Part shown: positions 21,477 to 27,421 of the stretch, one piece after another | How positions within the stretch are numbered: the stretch's first letter is position 1 | Layout: each line of letters starts with the position of its first letter | From: Candidatus Woesearchaeota archaeon | GTDB lineage: Archaea; Nanobdellota; Nanobdellia; SCGC-AAA011-G17; GW2011-AR20 | Direction: 5' to 3' | Assembly: GCA_018303025.1 (NCBI GenBank) | Contig: JAGVYZ010000024.1 | Span: 1-41,066, forward strand | DNA length: 41,066 nt | Notes under the pieces: model-generated | What the model was told of the DNA's origin: nothing | The model's input: the letters and a program-made list of their open reading frames with translations, nothing else | Database searches by the model: none | Made by a program: the position numbers and the translations under genes

Positions 21477-22037
21477 CTATAACCTAACTATCATTCTAAT
21501 TTCAGCCAAGGTAACTGGATAAACTTTGGTTACTCTTTCTTTTATCTGGCTTTGAATTTTATGAAAAATAACTTCTGTTAAGAATTGATTATAATCATAT
21601 GCAGCTGCTTCTTTGATTAAAATTTCTCTTGCTGTTTCTCTTATTGACCTTTTTATTGAATTATTGCATTTGAATTTTGTAACTATGAAAGGCTTTATTC
21701 TTATTCTTACTTTGTCTTTTGTTTCTGTTATGAAAGAATCATCTATCCTGTCTTTACCAACTTTTACTGCTCTTCTTAGATAAGAGGAAACTAATTCATA
21801 ACCTGAAACAATTGTTAAGCACCTATTATCAATAACATTGTTTATAGCAAAAGTTATTTTTGCATTCTGCATTTTAGGGTCGCCTGTAACTTCTGACAAT
21901 CCTTTTGAAAGATGCTTGTTGATTAGATTCTTTGGGTCTATTGAAGTTGTTTCACCTAATGTATTTTTAGAGATGAAATCAGGTGACTGGATTTGATACC
22001 ATTTTTTCTTTCCTTTCTTTGTTGTGTCTTCTGCCAT
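21477..22037 (-). CDS. rps3ae: Ribosomal protein S3Ae (eS1)
   Basis: A 186-residue small-subunit protein found in archaea and eukaryotes. It starts with a Lys-rich tail and WYQIQSP, then has the family patterns GETTSIDPKNLINK and VSSYLRRAVKVGKDRIDDSF, and ends with REILIKEAAAYDY and VYPVTLAEIRMI. Length is normal for small archaeal genomes. It starts 1 nt after the S15 stop, so the S15-S3Ae pair forms one operon, an arrangement common in archaea. Confidence 0.93.
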   Translation of the reverse strand: MAEDTTKKGKKKWYQIQSPDFISKNTLGETTSIDPKNLINKHLSKGLSEVTGDPKMQNAKITFAINNVIDNRCLTIVSGYELVSSYLRRAVKVGKDRIDDSFITETKDKVRIRIKPFIVTKFKCNNSIKRSIRETAREILIKEAAAYDYNQFLTEVIFHKIQSQIKERVTKVYPVTLAEIRMIVRL

Positions 22038-22038
22038 T

Positions 22039-22494
22039 TTATCCTATCAATAATTTTGCATTCTCTCTTGAGAACTCCCAAGTTAATGGTAGCATTTTAT
22101 GTGCTTTGTAATATTTAACTAATCTTTTGATTTTACTTTCTGTAAGTATTAAACCTCTTTGCGCTGAGGTGTCTTTTTTGTTTGTTTCTAAATGTTTTGC
22201 TAAGTCAATTTCTCTTCTTATTAATGAAATTAAATCTTCTGGTAATTTAGGCAATGCACCATGTTCTTTTAATATCTGGGAAATTTTCTTGCTTGTTATT
22301 ACCTGAACATCTGGAATACCATATCTGTCTCTTAAGTTTAAACCAATCTGGCTTGCTGTTAAACCTGATTTTGCTAATTTTACAATTAATTTTTCTATTT
22401 CTTCATTAGAATAAGATACCCATGGCTGTTTTTTTGCATCTAAAGGTTTCTTGCTTCCTGCTTTTCCTTTGCTTCTTGAATATAGTCTTGCCAT
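22039..22494 (-). CDS. rps15: Ribosomal protein S15 (uS15)
   Basis: A 151-residue archaeal/eukaryotic-type S15. It begins MARLYSRSKGKAGSKKP and continues with WVSYSNEEIEKLIVKLAKSG and LNLRDRYGIPDVQ, and the C-terminal S15 domain includes RREIDLAKHLETNKKDTSAQ and KIKRLVKYYK. I chose ATG 22494 because S15 proteins start at this Met-Ala/Gly-Arg; the frame stays open to 22551 only because it runs through a hairpin-rich leader. The leader may control translation. Confidence 0.94.
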   Translation of the reverse strand: MARLYSRSKGKAGSKKPLDAKKQPWVSYSNEEIEKLIVKLAKSGLTASQIGLNLRDRYGIPDVQVITSKKISQILKEHGALPKLPEDLISLIRREIDLAKHLETNKKDTSAQRGLILTESKIKRLVKYYKAHKMLPLTWEFSRENAKLLIG

Positions 22495-22496
22495 AT

Positions 22497-22552
22497 GAGG
22501 GTTGCACCCTTCATGAACCTGCGCACTTTTTTCTTGCAGAAAAACCTGCACT
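22497..22552 (-). promoter_or_regulatory. Structured leader of rps15 with sequestered Shine-Dalgarno
   Basis: On the minus strand TGCAG (22552-22548) pairs with CTGCA, and nearer the start AGGGT pairs with ACCCT around GCA. The second hairpin covers GGGTG, the only Shine-Dalgarno-like block before the ATG at 22494. The second hairpin and its flank match a 27-nt block in ftsY (33328-33354) at 22 positions with a compensatory pair change. Confidence 0.45.
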
Positions 22553-22682
22553 AAAAATGCTTGCCTTCATGAATAGTTTTATTTTAGGATAATATGCTAG
22601 AAGTTTATTCTGGCATAAGTGAGCTTTCACCAACTTATCCTATTTTATTTCAAAGACTGCTGTTTATAAAACTATCTTTAGA

Positions 22683-22874
22683 ATGATTTTGTGTAACCTA
22701 GGGACATATGTCACCCCTAGATTAGAGAAGAATAATATTGTTATAAAAACAAGAAGAGTTGGGAAATCTGATTTGTATAAGTTAAATACTAAAAATACTG
22801 CTATAAAACAATTAGTAAAATTAGACTGGAATTTAGTAAATAGAGAAAAATGTGAATATATAGAAAAGAATTAG
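22683..22874 (+). pseudogene. C-terminal fragment of a winged-helix regulator
   Basis: The 63-codon frame reads as the second half of a winged-helix domain: PRLEKNNIVIKTRRVGKSDL, YKLNTKNTAIKQLVKLDWNL. The recognition helix and wing tail fit small DPANN regulators, but the first half of the domain is missing upstream in this frame. A hairpin (CTAGGG with CCCCTAG, about 22699-22722) replaces it. It overlaps the antitoxin-like gene on the opposite strand by 4 nt. Confidence 0.45.
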
Positions 22875-22987
22875 AGTTTTTTAAGTTCTTTGAGAAAATC
22901 TTTAGTAGAAAGAGTTTTGAATTCTTCTTTTTCATATTTTTTCCATGCTTCTTCAGTTCTTCTAACAAATTTTAGTTTACTCATCAT
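22871..22987 (-). CDS. Small antitoxin-like protein, 38 residues
   Basis: Reads MMSKLKFVRRTEEAWKKYEK, then EEFKTLSTKDFLKELKKL. The FVRRTEEAWKKYEKGEFK-type pattern is one I associate with short archaeal RelB/VapB-like antitoxins. No toxin gene adjoins it. Start may be either of two tandem ATGs. A weak TATA-like block lies about 23 nt upstream. It could be an orphan left after toxin loss. Confidence 0.5.
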   Translation of the reverse strand: MMSKLKFVRRTEEAWKKYEKEEFKTLSTKDFLKELKKL

Positions 22988-23065
22988 ATTAACTTAATTT
23001 AGACCTTTGTAAAGTTTTCTAAAAAGAATAATAGTTAATAATAGATTTCATGCTTAAAAAATCAG

Positions 23066-23389
23066 TTAGCCAAAAGTGAGAATTTTATCAGATTCTTCAA
23101 CCATTTCCAATAGGTCTTTCATTGTTGACATTGGACATGAATTTGTTGTTCCTTTTTGCCGTGCTTTCAGGCATGTTCCGCATGCAAGTATTTGCCCTTT
23201 ATCTTCGAGAAACTGGCTTAATTGTTGTTTAATATTATATTTTTTATCATTAAGGTCTTCCACCTCTACTCCTTTGTTCATAAGAAATACCTTAACCTCG
23301 TGACTGGACTTTAGTGCTGTTACTCCAAACCTGAATGCATTCCAGACAACTTCTGGTTCATTTGTACTTATCACAATTCCTATTTTCAT
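23066..23389 (-). CDS. DsrE-family sulfur-carrier-like protein
   Basis: A 107-residue protein of the DsrE/DsrF/TusD fold. It begins MKIGIVISTNEPEVVWNAFR, and has VKVFLMNKGVEVE and ILACGTCLKAR with two cysteines of the kind that carry persulfide, then CPMSTMKDLLEMV and a C-terminal DKILTFG. Such proteins relay sulfur to tRNA thiolation or sulfur metabolism; the partner is not visible here. I chose ATG 23389 over GTG 23398 because GTGAG then acts as the Shine-Dalgarno. Confidence 0.85.
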   Translation of the reverse strand: MKIGIVISTNEPEVVWNAFRFGVTALKSSHEVKVFLMNKGVEVEDLNDKKYNIKQQLSQFLEDKGQILACGTCLKARQKGTTNSCPMSTMKDLLEMVEESDKILTFG

Positions 23390-23642
23390 ATTTCTCACTA
23401 ATTTCTTTATTACCTAATGAATTTAAAATTTCCATCCTTTGGATTGAAAAATCTTCCCATATTTTCAGATTAGAATAGTCTAATATATAAATTCTTTTAT
23501 TTTACAAATTTATAAGAAAAACATAAAAAATAGCCCCACTAGCCTTATAACTAAAAATTATTTATCAGACTTTTTTGCTTAAAACTGGCTGATAAGGCAC
23601 AATTACTTCAATTATTTTAAGTCTAGGAAATATATGTCTTGT

Positions 23643-23909
23643 TTACACCGAGTCATCTAAGTCCAGGTTTTTTCTTAATTTTTCTAATCTTTCTCTGTAG
23701 GATCGAACCAATTTATCATCTTCTATTCCCAGAATTTTGATCTTAATTTCTAATGCTACTAATAAGCTTTTATCTATTTCTTTAAAATGATATCTTCCTC
23801 TATCAATATTATTTTCTTGGATGTCTGCTTCAATTTTTCCAAAATGTTTTTCTATTTGCTTTTTCAGACTTTCAATTCCTTTTTCTGCTCTTTTAATTCT
23901 TTTAACCAT
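23643..23909 (-). CDS. Small helical partner of the AbrB-nucleotidyltransferase
   Basis: An 88-residue, highly charged and probably all-helical protein (KRIKRAEKGIESLKKQIEKH, later VRSYRERLEKLRKNL). It overlaps the nucleotidyltransferase gene by 46 nt in another frame, so the two are made together. Position and size recall the second gene of MNT-HEPN pairs, but I see no HEPN Arg-x4-6-His motif; RGRYH (about residues 37-41) is too short a spacing. No function is assigned. Confidence 0.6.
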   Translation of the reverse strand: MVKRIKRAEKGIESLKKQIEKHFGKIEADIQENNIDRGRYHFKEIDKSLLVALEIKIKILGIEDDKLVRSYRERLEKLRKNLDLDDSV

Positions 23910-24634
23910 TTTTTAGATAATTCCATTGCGTTTATTACTTCATTTGGAGAAAGATTATTTAATTCTTTCTCATTTCTTTTTATTCTAAGATAAGCAGTAT
24001 AAACTTTATCTCCTATTGATTCTAAAAAGTCTTTTTTAGAATAACTCCTTTTAGAAAGAAGGCACTTCATAAGATATAATTCTCTTAATCTTAAGACAAC
24101 AGAATAAACGACCCCGTCGGGGAGATTTAAATTATTATCTTTGCACATGTTTATAGACTCTTGATTTATCTTAAAAACTCCTGTAATCTCCGAAAGGTTT
24201 ATTTTAATATTAAAATTATACTTTTTGATCTTATACTTCTCAATTAATTCTTTATTTAAAATAACTTTTATTTCTTTCAGAAGGCTTAAATAATTCAGGT
24301 TATTTGGCAAGTTTTTTGAAAAAGAACTTTCTGAAACTAAAAGGATTTCATAATTATTATAATTGACAAGTTTATTTGTATTTTGTGTGATAATCAAAAT
24401 GTCTATATCGCTATTAAAGTCAGAATCTCCTCTCGCATAACTGCCATACAGATAAATGCCCTTTACTTCTTCATTTAGATCATGTTCAAATAAGCAAATT
24501 ATAATATCTTGGAGAATTTTTTCTTTTGATGGTTCGAAAAGAGTTACAACTACTTGTTTGTTTAACCAGCTTCTAGGCAATAAAACCCCTGCTGAAGTTC
24601 CAACCTCCCTAGTTTGTTTTGTTATAGTTTCCAT
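23864..24634 (-). CDS. Nucleotidyltransferase with N-terminal AbrB-like domain
   Basis: A 256-residue fusion. Residues 5-32 (TKQTREVGTSAGVLLPRSWL, then NKQVVVTLF) resemble the short AbrB-like/DUF2080 domain often attached to such proteins. Residues 56-80 are the minimal nucleotidyltransferase core: GSYARGDSDFNSDIDILI, with the GS motif and Asp76 and Asp78. The C-terminal half is helical. It resembles MNT-type antitoxins that modify their toxin, with the overlapping 88-residue gene as partner; this is inference. A palindromic tandem repeat lies just upstream of the ATG. Confidence 0.8.
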   Translation of the reverse strand: METITKQTREVGTSAGVLLPRSWLNKQVVVTLFEPSKEKILQDIIICLFEHDLNEEVKGIYLYGSYARGDSDFNSDIDILIITQNTNKLVNYNNYEILLVSESSFSKNLPNNLNYLSLLKEIKVILNKELIEKYKIKKYNFNIKINLSEITGVFKINQESINMCKDNNLNLPDGVVYSVVLRLRELYLMKCLLSKRSYSKKDFLESIGDKVYTAYLRIKRNEKELNNLSPNEVINAMELSKKWLKELKEQKKELKV

Positions 24635-24637
24635 GTG

Positions 24638-24668
24638 TATTATAATATATTATAATATTAAACTATTT
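24638..24668 (-). promoter_or_regulatory. Operator and TATA box of the AbrB-nucleotidyltransferase gene
   Basis: TATTATAATA occurs twice in tandem (24638-24647 and 24648-24657), and the 20-bp block is a perfect palindrome. It starts 3 nt before the ATG and runs towards a GTTTAAATAG TATA box (24660-24669). The arms resemble those of the vapBC and tnpB operators. Confidence 0.5.
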
Positions 24669-24816
24669 AAACATTTTGGTTACAAGTATTGGTAAAATGC
24701 CATTATAATGCAATAGATTCATTTAATGCAAAAGGGTACTCATATTATCCTTTTAAAATCTTTCAGTTATGTAACTACTATACAATTATAAATAAATAGC
24801 CCCACCAGGATTCGAA

Positions 24817-24840
24817 TTCCCAGCATATTTTCTTTATGCT
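24817..24840 (-). other. tRNA-Gln intron 2 (53/54, 24 nt)
   Basis: The junction helix is CCCA with TGGG; bulges are GGA and AAT; the distal stem is GCATA with TATGC. Cutting at the standard bulge positions restores CCAGG-TTCGAAT-CCTGG exactly. The outer helix is only two pairs. Confidence 0.85.
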
Positions 24841-24873
24841 CCTGGGTCTCAGGCTCCAAAGGCCCACGTCCTT

Positions 24874-24897
24874 TTGTGGCTAATTTTTCTAATTAGA
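24874..24897 (-). other. tRNA-Gln intron 1 (D loop, 24 nt)
   Basis: The junction helix is GTGG with CCAC; bulges are TCT and AAA; the distal stem is CTAATT with AATTAG. The outer helix GTCT with GGAC is separated from the junction helix by an A-A mismatch. Confidence 0.8.
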
Positions 24898-24940
24898 GAC
24901 CACTAGACTATGGGGCTATCAATAGAAAGAGAAGAAATTG

Positions 24941-24950
24941 AATTTAAAAC
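24941..24950 (-). promoter_or_regulatory. TATA box of tRNA-Gln
   Basis: GTTTTAAATT on the minus strand is centred about 28 nt upstream of the tRNA 5' end at 24917. It overlaps the stop region of the small membrane protein gene by a few bases. Confidence 0.5.
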
Positions 24951-24951
24951 T

Positions 24952-25062
24952 TTATTGTTTCTTGTTTTTATTGAAAATAGAGTCTTTATTGAAAATTAAG
25001 TAGATAACTACTAAAAAACTTGAAAATGATAAAAATCCTATTAAATAAGGGCTAGGTTCCAT
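24952..25062 (-). CDS. Single-pass membrane microprotein, 36 residues
   Basis: Reads MEPSPYLIGFLSFSSFLVVI, then YLIFNKDSIFNKNKKQ. One hydrophobic segment (residues 6-24) is followed by a Lys-rich tail that should face the cytoplasm. Its ATG lies inside the end of bud32 (11-nt overlap), so it is translationally coupled to it. No known function is recognised, and it is too short for confident family assignment. The overlap and clean membrane pattern argue that it is real. Confidence 0.5.
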   Translation of the reverse strand: MEPSPYLIGFLSFSSFLVVIYLIFNKDSIFNKNKKQ

Positions 25063-25636
25063 TTTTGTTTTTGTATCTACCTCTTGCTTCTACTTTTTTT
25101 AATCTTTCTATGACATCTTTGTTTTTATAACCTTTTAAGACATATTCAAATAAACTAGGATATTGATAATGTTTTGAGCTTAAGCATTGTTTTAACAAAT
25201 GCAAGTCAACTGCCTTGTCTTCTATTTTGTCTGAGATGAAGCTTAAGCCAAAGTCAATGAAAAATAGTTTGTTTTCTTTTAAAAGCATGTTTGAGGTTGT
25301 TAGGTCTCCATGAATTATGTTTAAATTATGCATTTGCTCTATTTGATTACCTAATAAGATGAATAGTTTTTCTCTGTCTTTTAATTTGTCTATTGAATCA
25401 TTTAATGTTTTTCCTTCAATATACTCCATTTCTATTTTGAAGTTTTTTTCATCTAATTTGATTAGTTTGGGAGAAAAAGAAAGTTTTTCCAGGATTTTTG
25501 CTTCTCTTCTTGTTCTTATTTTCCTTAAAGGGATATCTATTTCTGGAATTCTGTAAGATTTTTTTATTCTTTCTTTTATTAAAGAATTGTTTTCTTTGTA
25601 CAAAACTGCTTCTGCTCCTCTTGCTATGATTTTCAT
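25052..25636 (-). CDS. bud32: KEOPS-complex kinase/ATPase Bud32
   Basis: Bud32 is the small RIO-like kinase of the KEOPS complex, which makes t6A at position 37 of ANN-decoding tRNAs. The 194-residue protein begins IIARGAEAVLYKE and has IKERIKKSYRIPEID with the ATP-binding Lys, the catalytic loop IIHGDLTTSNML (His109, Asp111, Asn116), the metal-binding IDFG (127-130) and the conserved C-terminal VEARGRYK. It is a stand-alone gene, not fused to Kae1; Kae1 is not in the window. Confidence 0.94.
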   Translation of the reverse strand: MKIIARGAEAVLYKENNSLIKERIKKSYRIPEIDIPLRKIRTRREAKILEKLSFSPKLIKLDEKNFKIEMEYIEGKTLNDSIDKLKDREKLFILLGNQIEQMHNLNIIHGDLTTSNMLLKENKLFFIDFGLSFISDKIEDKAVDLHLLKQCLSSKHYQYPSLFEYVLKGYKNKDVIERLKKVEARGRYKNKNGT

Positions 25637-25701
25637 AAATTAATAAAAAAATAGAATATTATAAATCTTTAGATTTAGAATAAAAATAAATCTTTATTCT
25701 C

Positions 25702-25962
25702 TTAAACAATATAGGGTTTTGATCTGACACAGGCATATAAAATTTCTTTTGAGGTATCTGGAGTCAAATTTGGATTATCTAAACATAATGTTTGCGGTTC
25801 AGGACGAGGACTTTTTGGTGGAGGACCTTGATAACCTCTTAGAATAGGTCTTCCAACTATAGAAAAATTATCTGGAAGTAAAGGAAAATAATTTTTTATT
25901 CTACTAGAAAAAATTTTGCAGGATGCAATAATTGAATCTAATGTTTCTCTTGTTGTTTTCAT
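25702..25962 (-). CDS. Unrecognised 86-residue protein downstream of the DGR
   Basis: Reads MKTTRETLDSIIASCKIFSS, then a Pro-rich middle (GYQGPPPKSPRPEPQ) and a short tail with two cysteines. No domain is recognised. The Pro-rich linker looks like a disordered connector. It lies 39 nt beyond the ASCH fragment on the same strand as the DGR genes. It could be a chance frame, but start, length and composition are compatible with a real gene. Confidence 0.4.
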   Translation of the reverse strand: MKTTRETLDSIIASCKIFSSRIKNYFPLLPDNFSIVGRPILRGYQGPPPKSPRPEPQTLCLDNPNLTPDTSKEILYACVRSKPYIV

Positions 25963-26000
25963 TTAATTATTAATTTAAGAAAATTTATAAGATTATTGAT

Positions 26001-26063
26001 TTATATTTCAACCTCAAAAAAATGTAATGCTCCTTTTTGTTTAATTGGATTTATTCTTTTAGG
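26001..26063 (-). pseudogene. C-terminal fragment of an ASCH-domain gene
   Basis: About 20 codons ending at TAA 26001-26003 read NPIKQKGALHFFEVEI. The C-terminus of the intact ASCH protein at 30365-30736 reads KPIKQKGQLGFFEVDKN. The underlying DNA also matches over about 45 nt. The fragment starts at the stop codon of the reverse transcriptase, so the rest of this paralogue is missing. Confidence 0.6.
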
Positions 26064-27138
26064 GTTTTGCTATCTTTAACCATCTGTTAATTTCTATATC
26101 GGCTAGTTCATTAGGAAAACTTTTTTCAATTTTCATGATTAATCGTCTTTTAAGTCTATAAGTATTAGCATTGTTCATATAAGCAAAAGAACCTTGAATG
26201 GTTTCATAAAATTTATTATAATTAATGTTATCTTTTAGCAAAGAACATTCTTTTAATTTTCTTTGAATATTTTTTCTGTTAAACCTTTTTAATAATTTAT
26301 AATAATAAAATATTCTAAATCCAACAAAAGATACTCCTCTTCCTAAATAAATAATCTTTGACTTATCTGGATGAAGCTCTAATTTTAATTCATTTTTAAG
26401 AAACAAATTTATTTTTTCTTTGTTCTTTTCTAAGATTTCTTTATTGCTGTTAAAAATAACAAAATCATCAACATATCTTATGTAGTATTTTATTTTTAAT
26501 TTGTGCTTAACAAAATAATCCAGTTCATTTAAATAAACATTTGCGAAAAACTGAGAAGTTAAATTGCCTAAAGGCATTCCTTTGCCTTTAACTTCTGAAT
26601 TAAAATTGCTTAAAATTTGCTTAATTAACCAAATAATTTTCTCATCTTTTATTTTTCTTTTTATGATATTAATTAATATTTCATGAGAAACTGTGTCAAA
26701 ATAATGCCTGATATCTGCCTTAAGAATAAAGCAGTTTTTTGTATTATTTTTTGAAACTTTTCTTTTGAAAAAATCAAATCTGTTTAAGGCTGATAAGGTT
26801 CCTTTGCCTAATCGGTTTGCATAGGAATCAAAAATAAAAATCCTTTCAAAAATTGGTTCTATTATATTGCATAAGGCATGGTGAACTATTCTATCTTTAA
26901 AATCTGATTTGTTTATCTTTCTTGTTTTTGGGTCTCTAATGATAAAAGTTTCCAATGGTTTTGGTTTGTAAGAATGCAATAATAATTCTATTCTTAAAAG
27001 AGAAAGATTCTTCTTTAAATCTTTTCTAAATTCTTGCACATATTCTTTCTTTGTTTTTCTTTTTCTTGCTTTTTTATATGCTAAATGTAAATTTTCTTTT
27101 GAAGTAATCTCTGGATAAAGATTCTCATAAGTTTTCAT
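26059..27138 (-). CDS. Reverse transcriptase of a diversity-generating retroelement
   Basis: A 359-residue group II-intron/DGR-type reverse transcriptase. Counting from Met at 27138: RT fingers begin near residue 20, the first catalytic Asp is in KADIRHYFD (Asp142), the DGR-type LGNLTSQ motif is at about 189-195, and the active site is YVDD (222-225). The C-terminal thumb is present (LELHPDKSKIIYLGRGVSFV). The frame stays open upstream to 27279 through the template repeat, but the domain starts at MKTYENLYPEI. The enzyme copies the TR RNA with adenine-specific errors into the VR of the adjacent gene. No Avd gene is visible. Confidence 0.93.
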   Translation of the reverse strand: MKTYENLYPEITSKENLHLAYKKARKRKTKKEYVQEFRKDLKKNLSLLRIELLLHSYKPKPLETFIIRDPKTRKINKSDFKDRIVHHALCNIIEPIFERIFIFDSYANRLGKGTLSALNRFDFFKRKVSKNNTKNCFILKADIRHYFDTVSHEILINIIKRKIKDEKIIWLIKQILSNFNSEVKGKGMPLGNLTSQFFANVYLNELDYFVKHKLKIKYYIRYVDDFVIFNSNKEILEKNKEKINLFLKNELKLELHPDKSKIIYLGRGVSFVGFRIFYYYKLLKRFNRKNIQRKLKECSLLKDNINYNKFYETIQGSFAYMNNANTYRLKRRLIMKIEKSFPNELADIEINRWLKIAKP

Positions 27139-27160
27139 TGTCTTAGATTCTAGGGCTATT

Positions 27161-27250
27161 CCAAAAGCATGACCATCCCTGTTGTTGCCATGATTGTTGC
27201 CATTAACGTTAAGCCTGTTGTCAAGGTTCCAATCGGAGTACAAAGCGGAA
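27161..27250 (-). repeat. DGR template repeat (TR)
   Basis: This 90-bp block aligns without gaps to the VR at 27471-27560. It differs at 12 positions, every one an A on the coding (minus) strand of TR. It lies 22 bp upstream of the reverse transcriptase ATG. Similarity continues beyond the core towards 27267 with a one-codon gap. Its sense strand is rich in AAC/AAT codons, the usual DGR template signature. Confidence 0.93.
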
Positions 27251-27371
27251 TAGTTATGTAGCTCATTAATTAAAAGCAAATCACCACCATTTCATATTTC
27301 ATTTTTTACTTAATGTCATGGTTGAATTTTATGGCTTTATCTATAAAGCACTATCAATGGGCGTGTAGCCC

Positions 27372-27394
27372 TAGTTTAGCTTACGCTAAAACTA
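27372..27394. other. Inverted repeat between VR gene and TR
   Basis: TAGTTTAGC (27372-27380) pairs with GCTAAAACTA (27385-27394) around TTAC, with one bulged base. It lies in the 139-bp gap between the variable gene's end and the TR-RT frame. It may be a terminator of the variable gene or part of the TR transcript. Confidence 0.4.
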
Positions 27395-27421
27395 AGACAT
27401 AAAAAAGAAAAATAATTTGGC

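Larger units (their letters stand above)
24797..24917 (-). tRNA. tRNA-Gln(TTG) interrupted by two non-canonical introns
   Basis: Exons on the minus strand are 24917-24898, 24873-24841 and 24816-24797, giving 73 nt. The acceptor AGCCCCA pairs with TGGGGCT; the discriminator is A. The spliced D arm is GTCT-AGTGGTCAA-GGAC, the anticodon arm TGGGC-CTTTGGA-GCCTG (anticodon TTG), the variable loop AGAC and the T arm CCAGG-TTCGAAT-CCTGG. The anticodon loop itself is uninterrupted. Introns of 24 nt each lie in the D loop (after 20a) and at 53/54. Confidence 0.9.

Noticed and set aside
22495-22551. N-terminal extension of S15 from a GTG start at 22551
   Set aside because: S15 proteins begin at Met-Ala/Gly-Arg; the extension translates a hairpin-rich leader that matches a non-coding palindromic family.
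22593-22682. 30-codon frame from ATG 22593 as the missing first half of the winged-helix fragment
   Set aside because: Its translation does not show a helix-turn-helix and does not join the fragment in any frame without several changes.
23530-23545. TAGCCCCACTAG looks like the 3' end of tRNA-Gln (compare 24797-24806)
   Set aside because: No matching 5' acceptor, T arm or anticodon arm lies upstream on the minus strand, even allowing for introns. Twelve matching bases in AT-rich DNA are too few to call a tRNA fragment.
27139-27279. First 47 codons of the reverse transcriptase frame as genuine protein
   Set aside because: They are the template repeat. The RT domain begins at the Met at 27138. 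I keep the open frame only as a finding.
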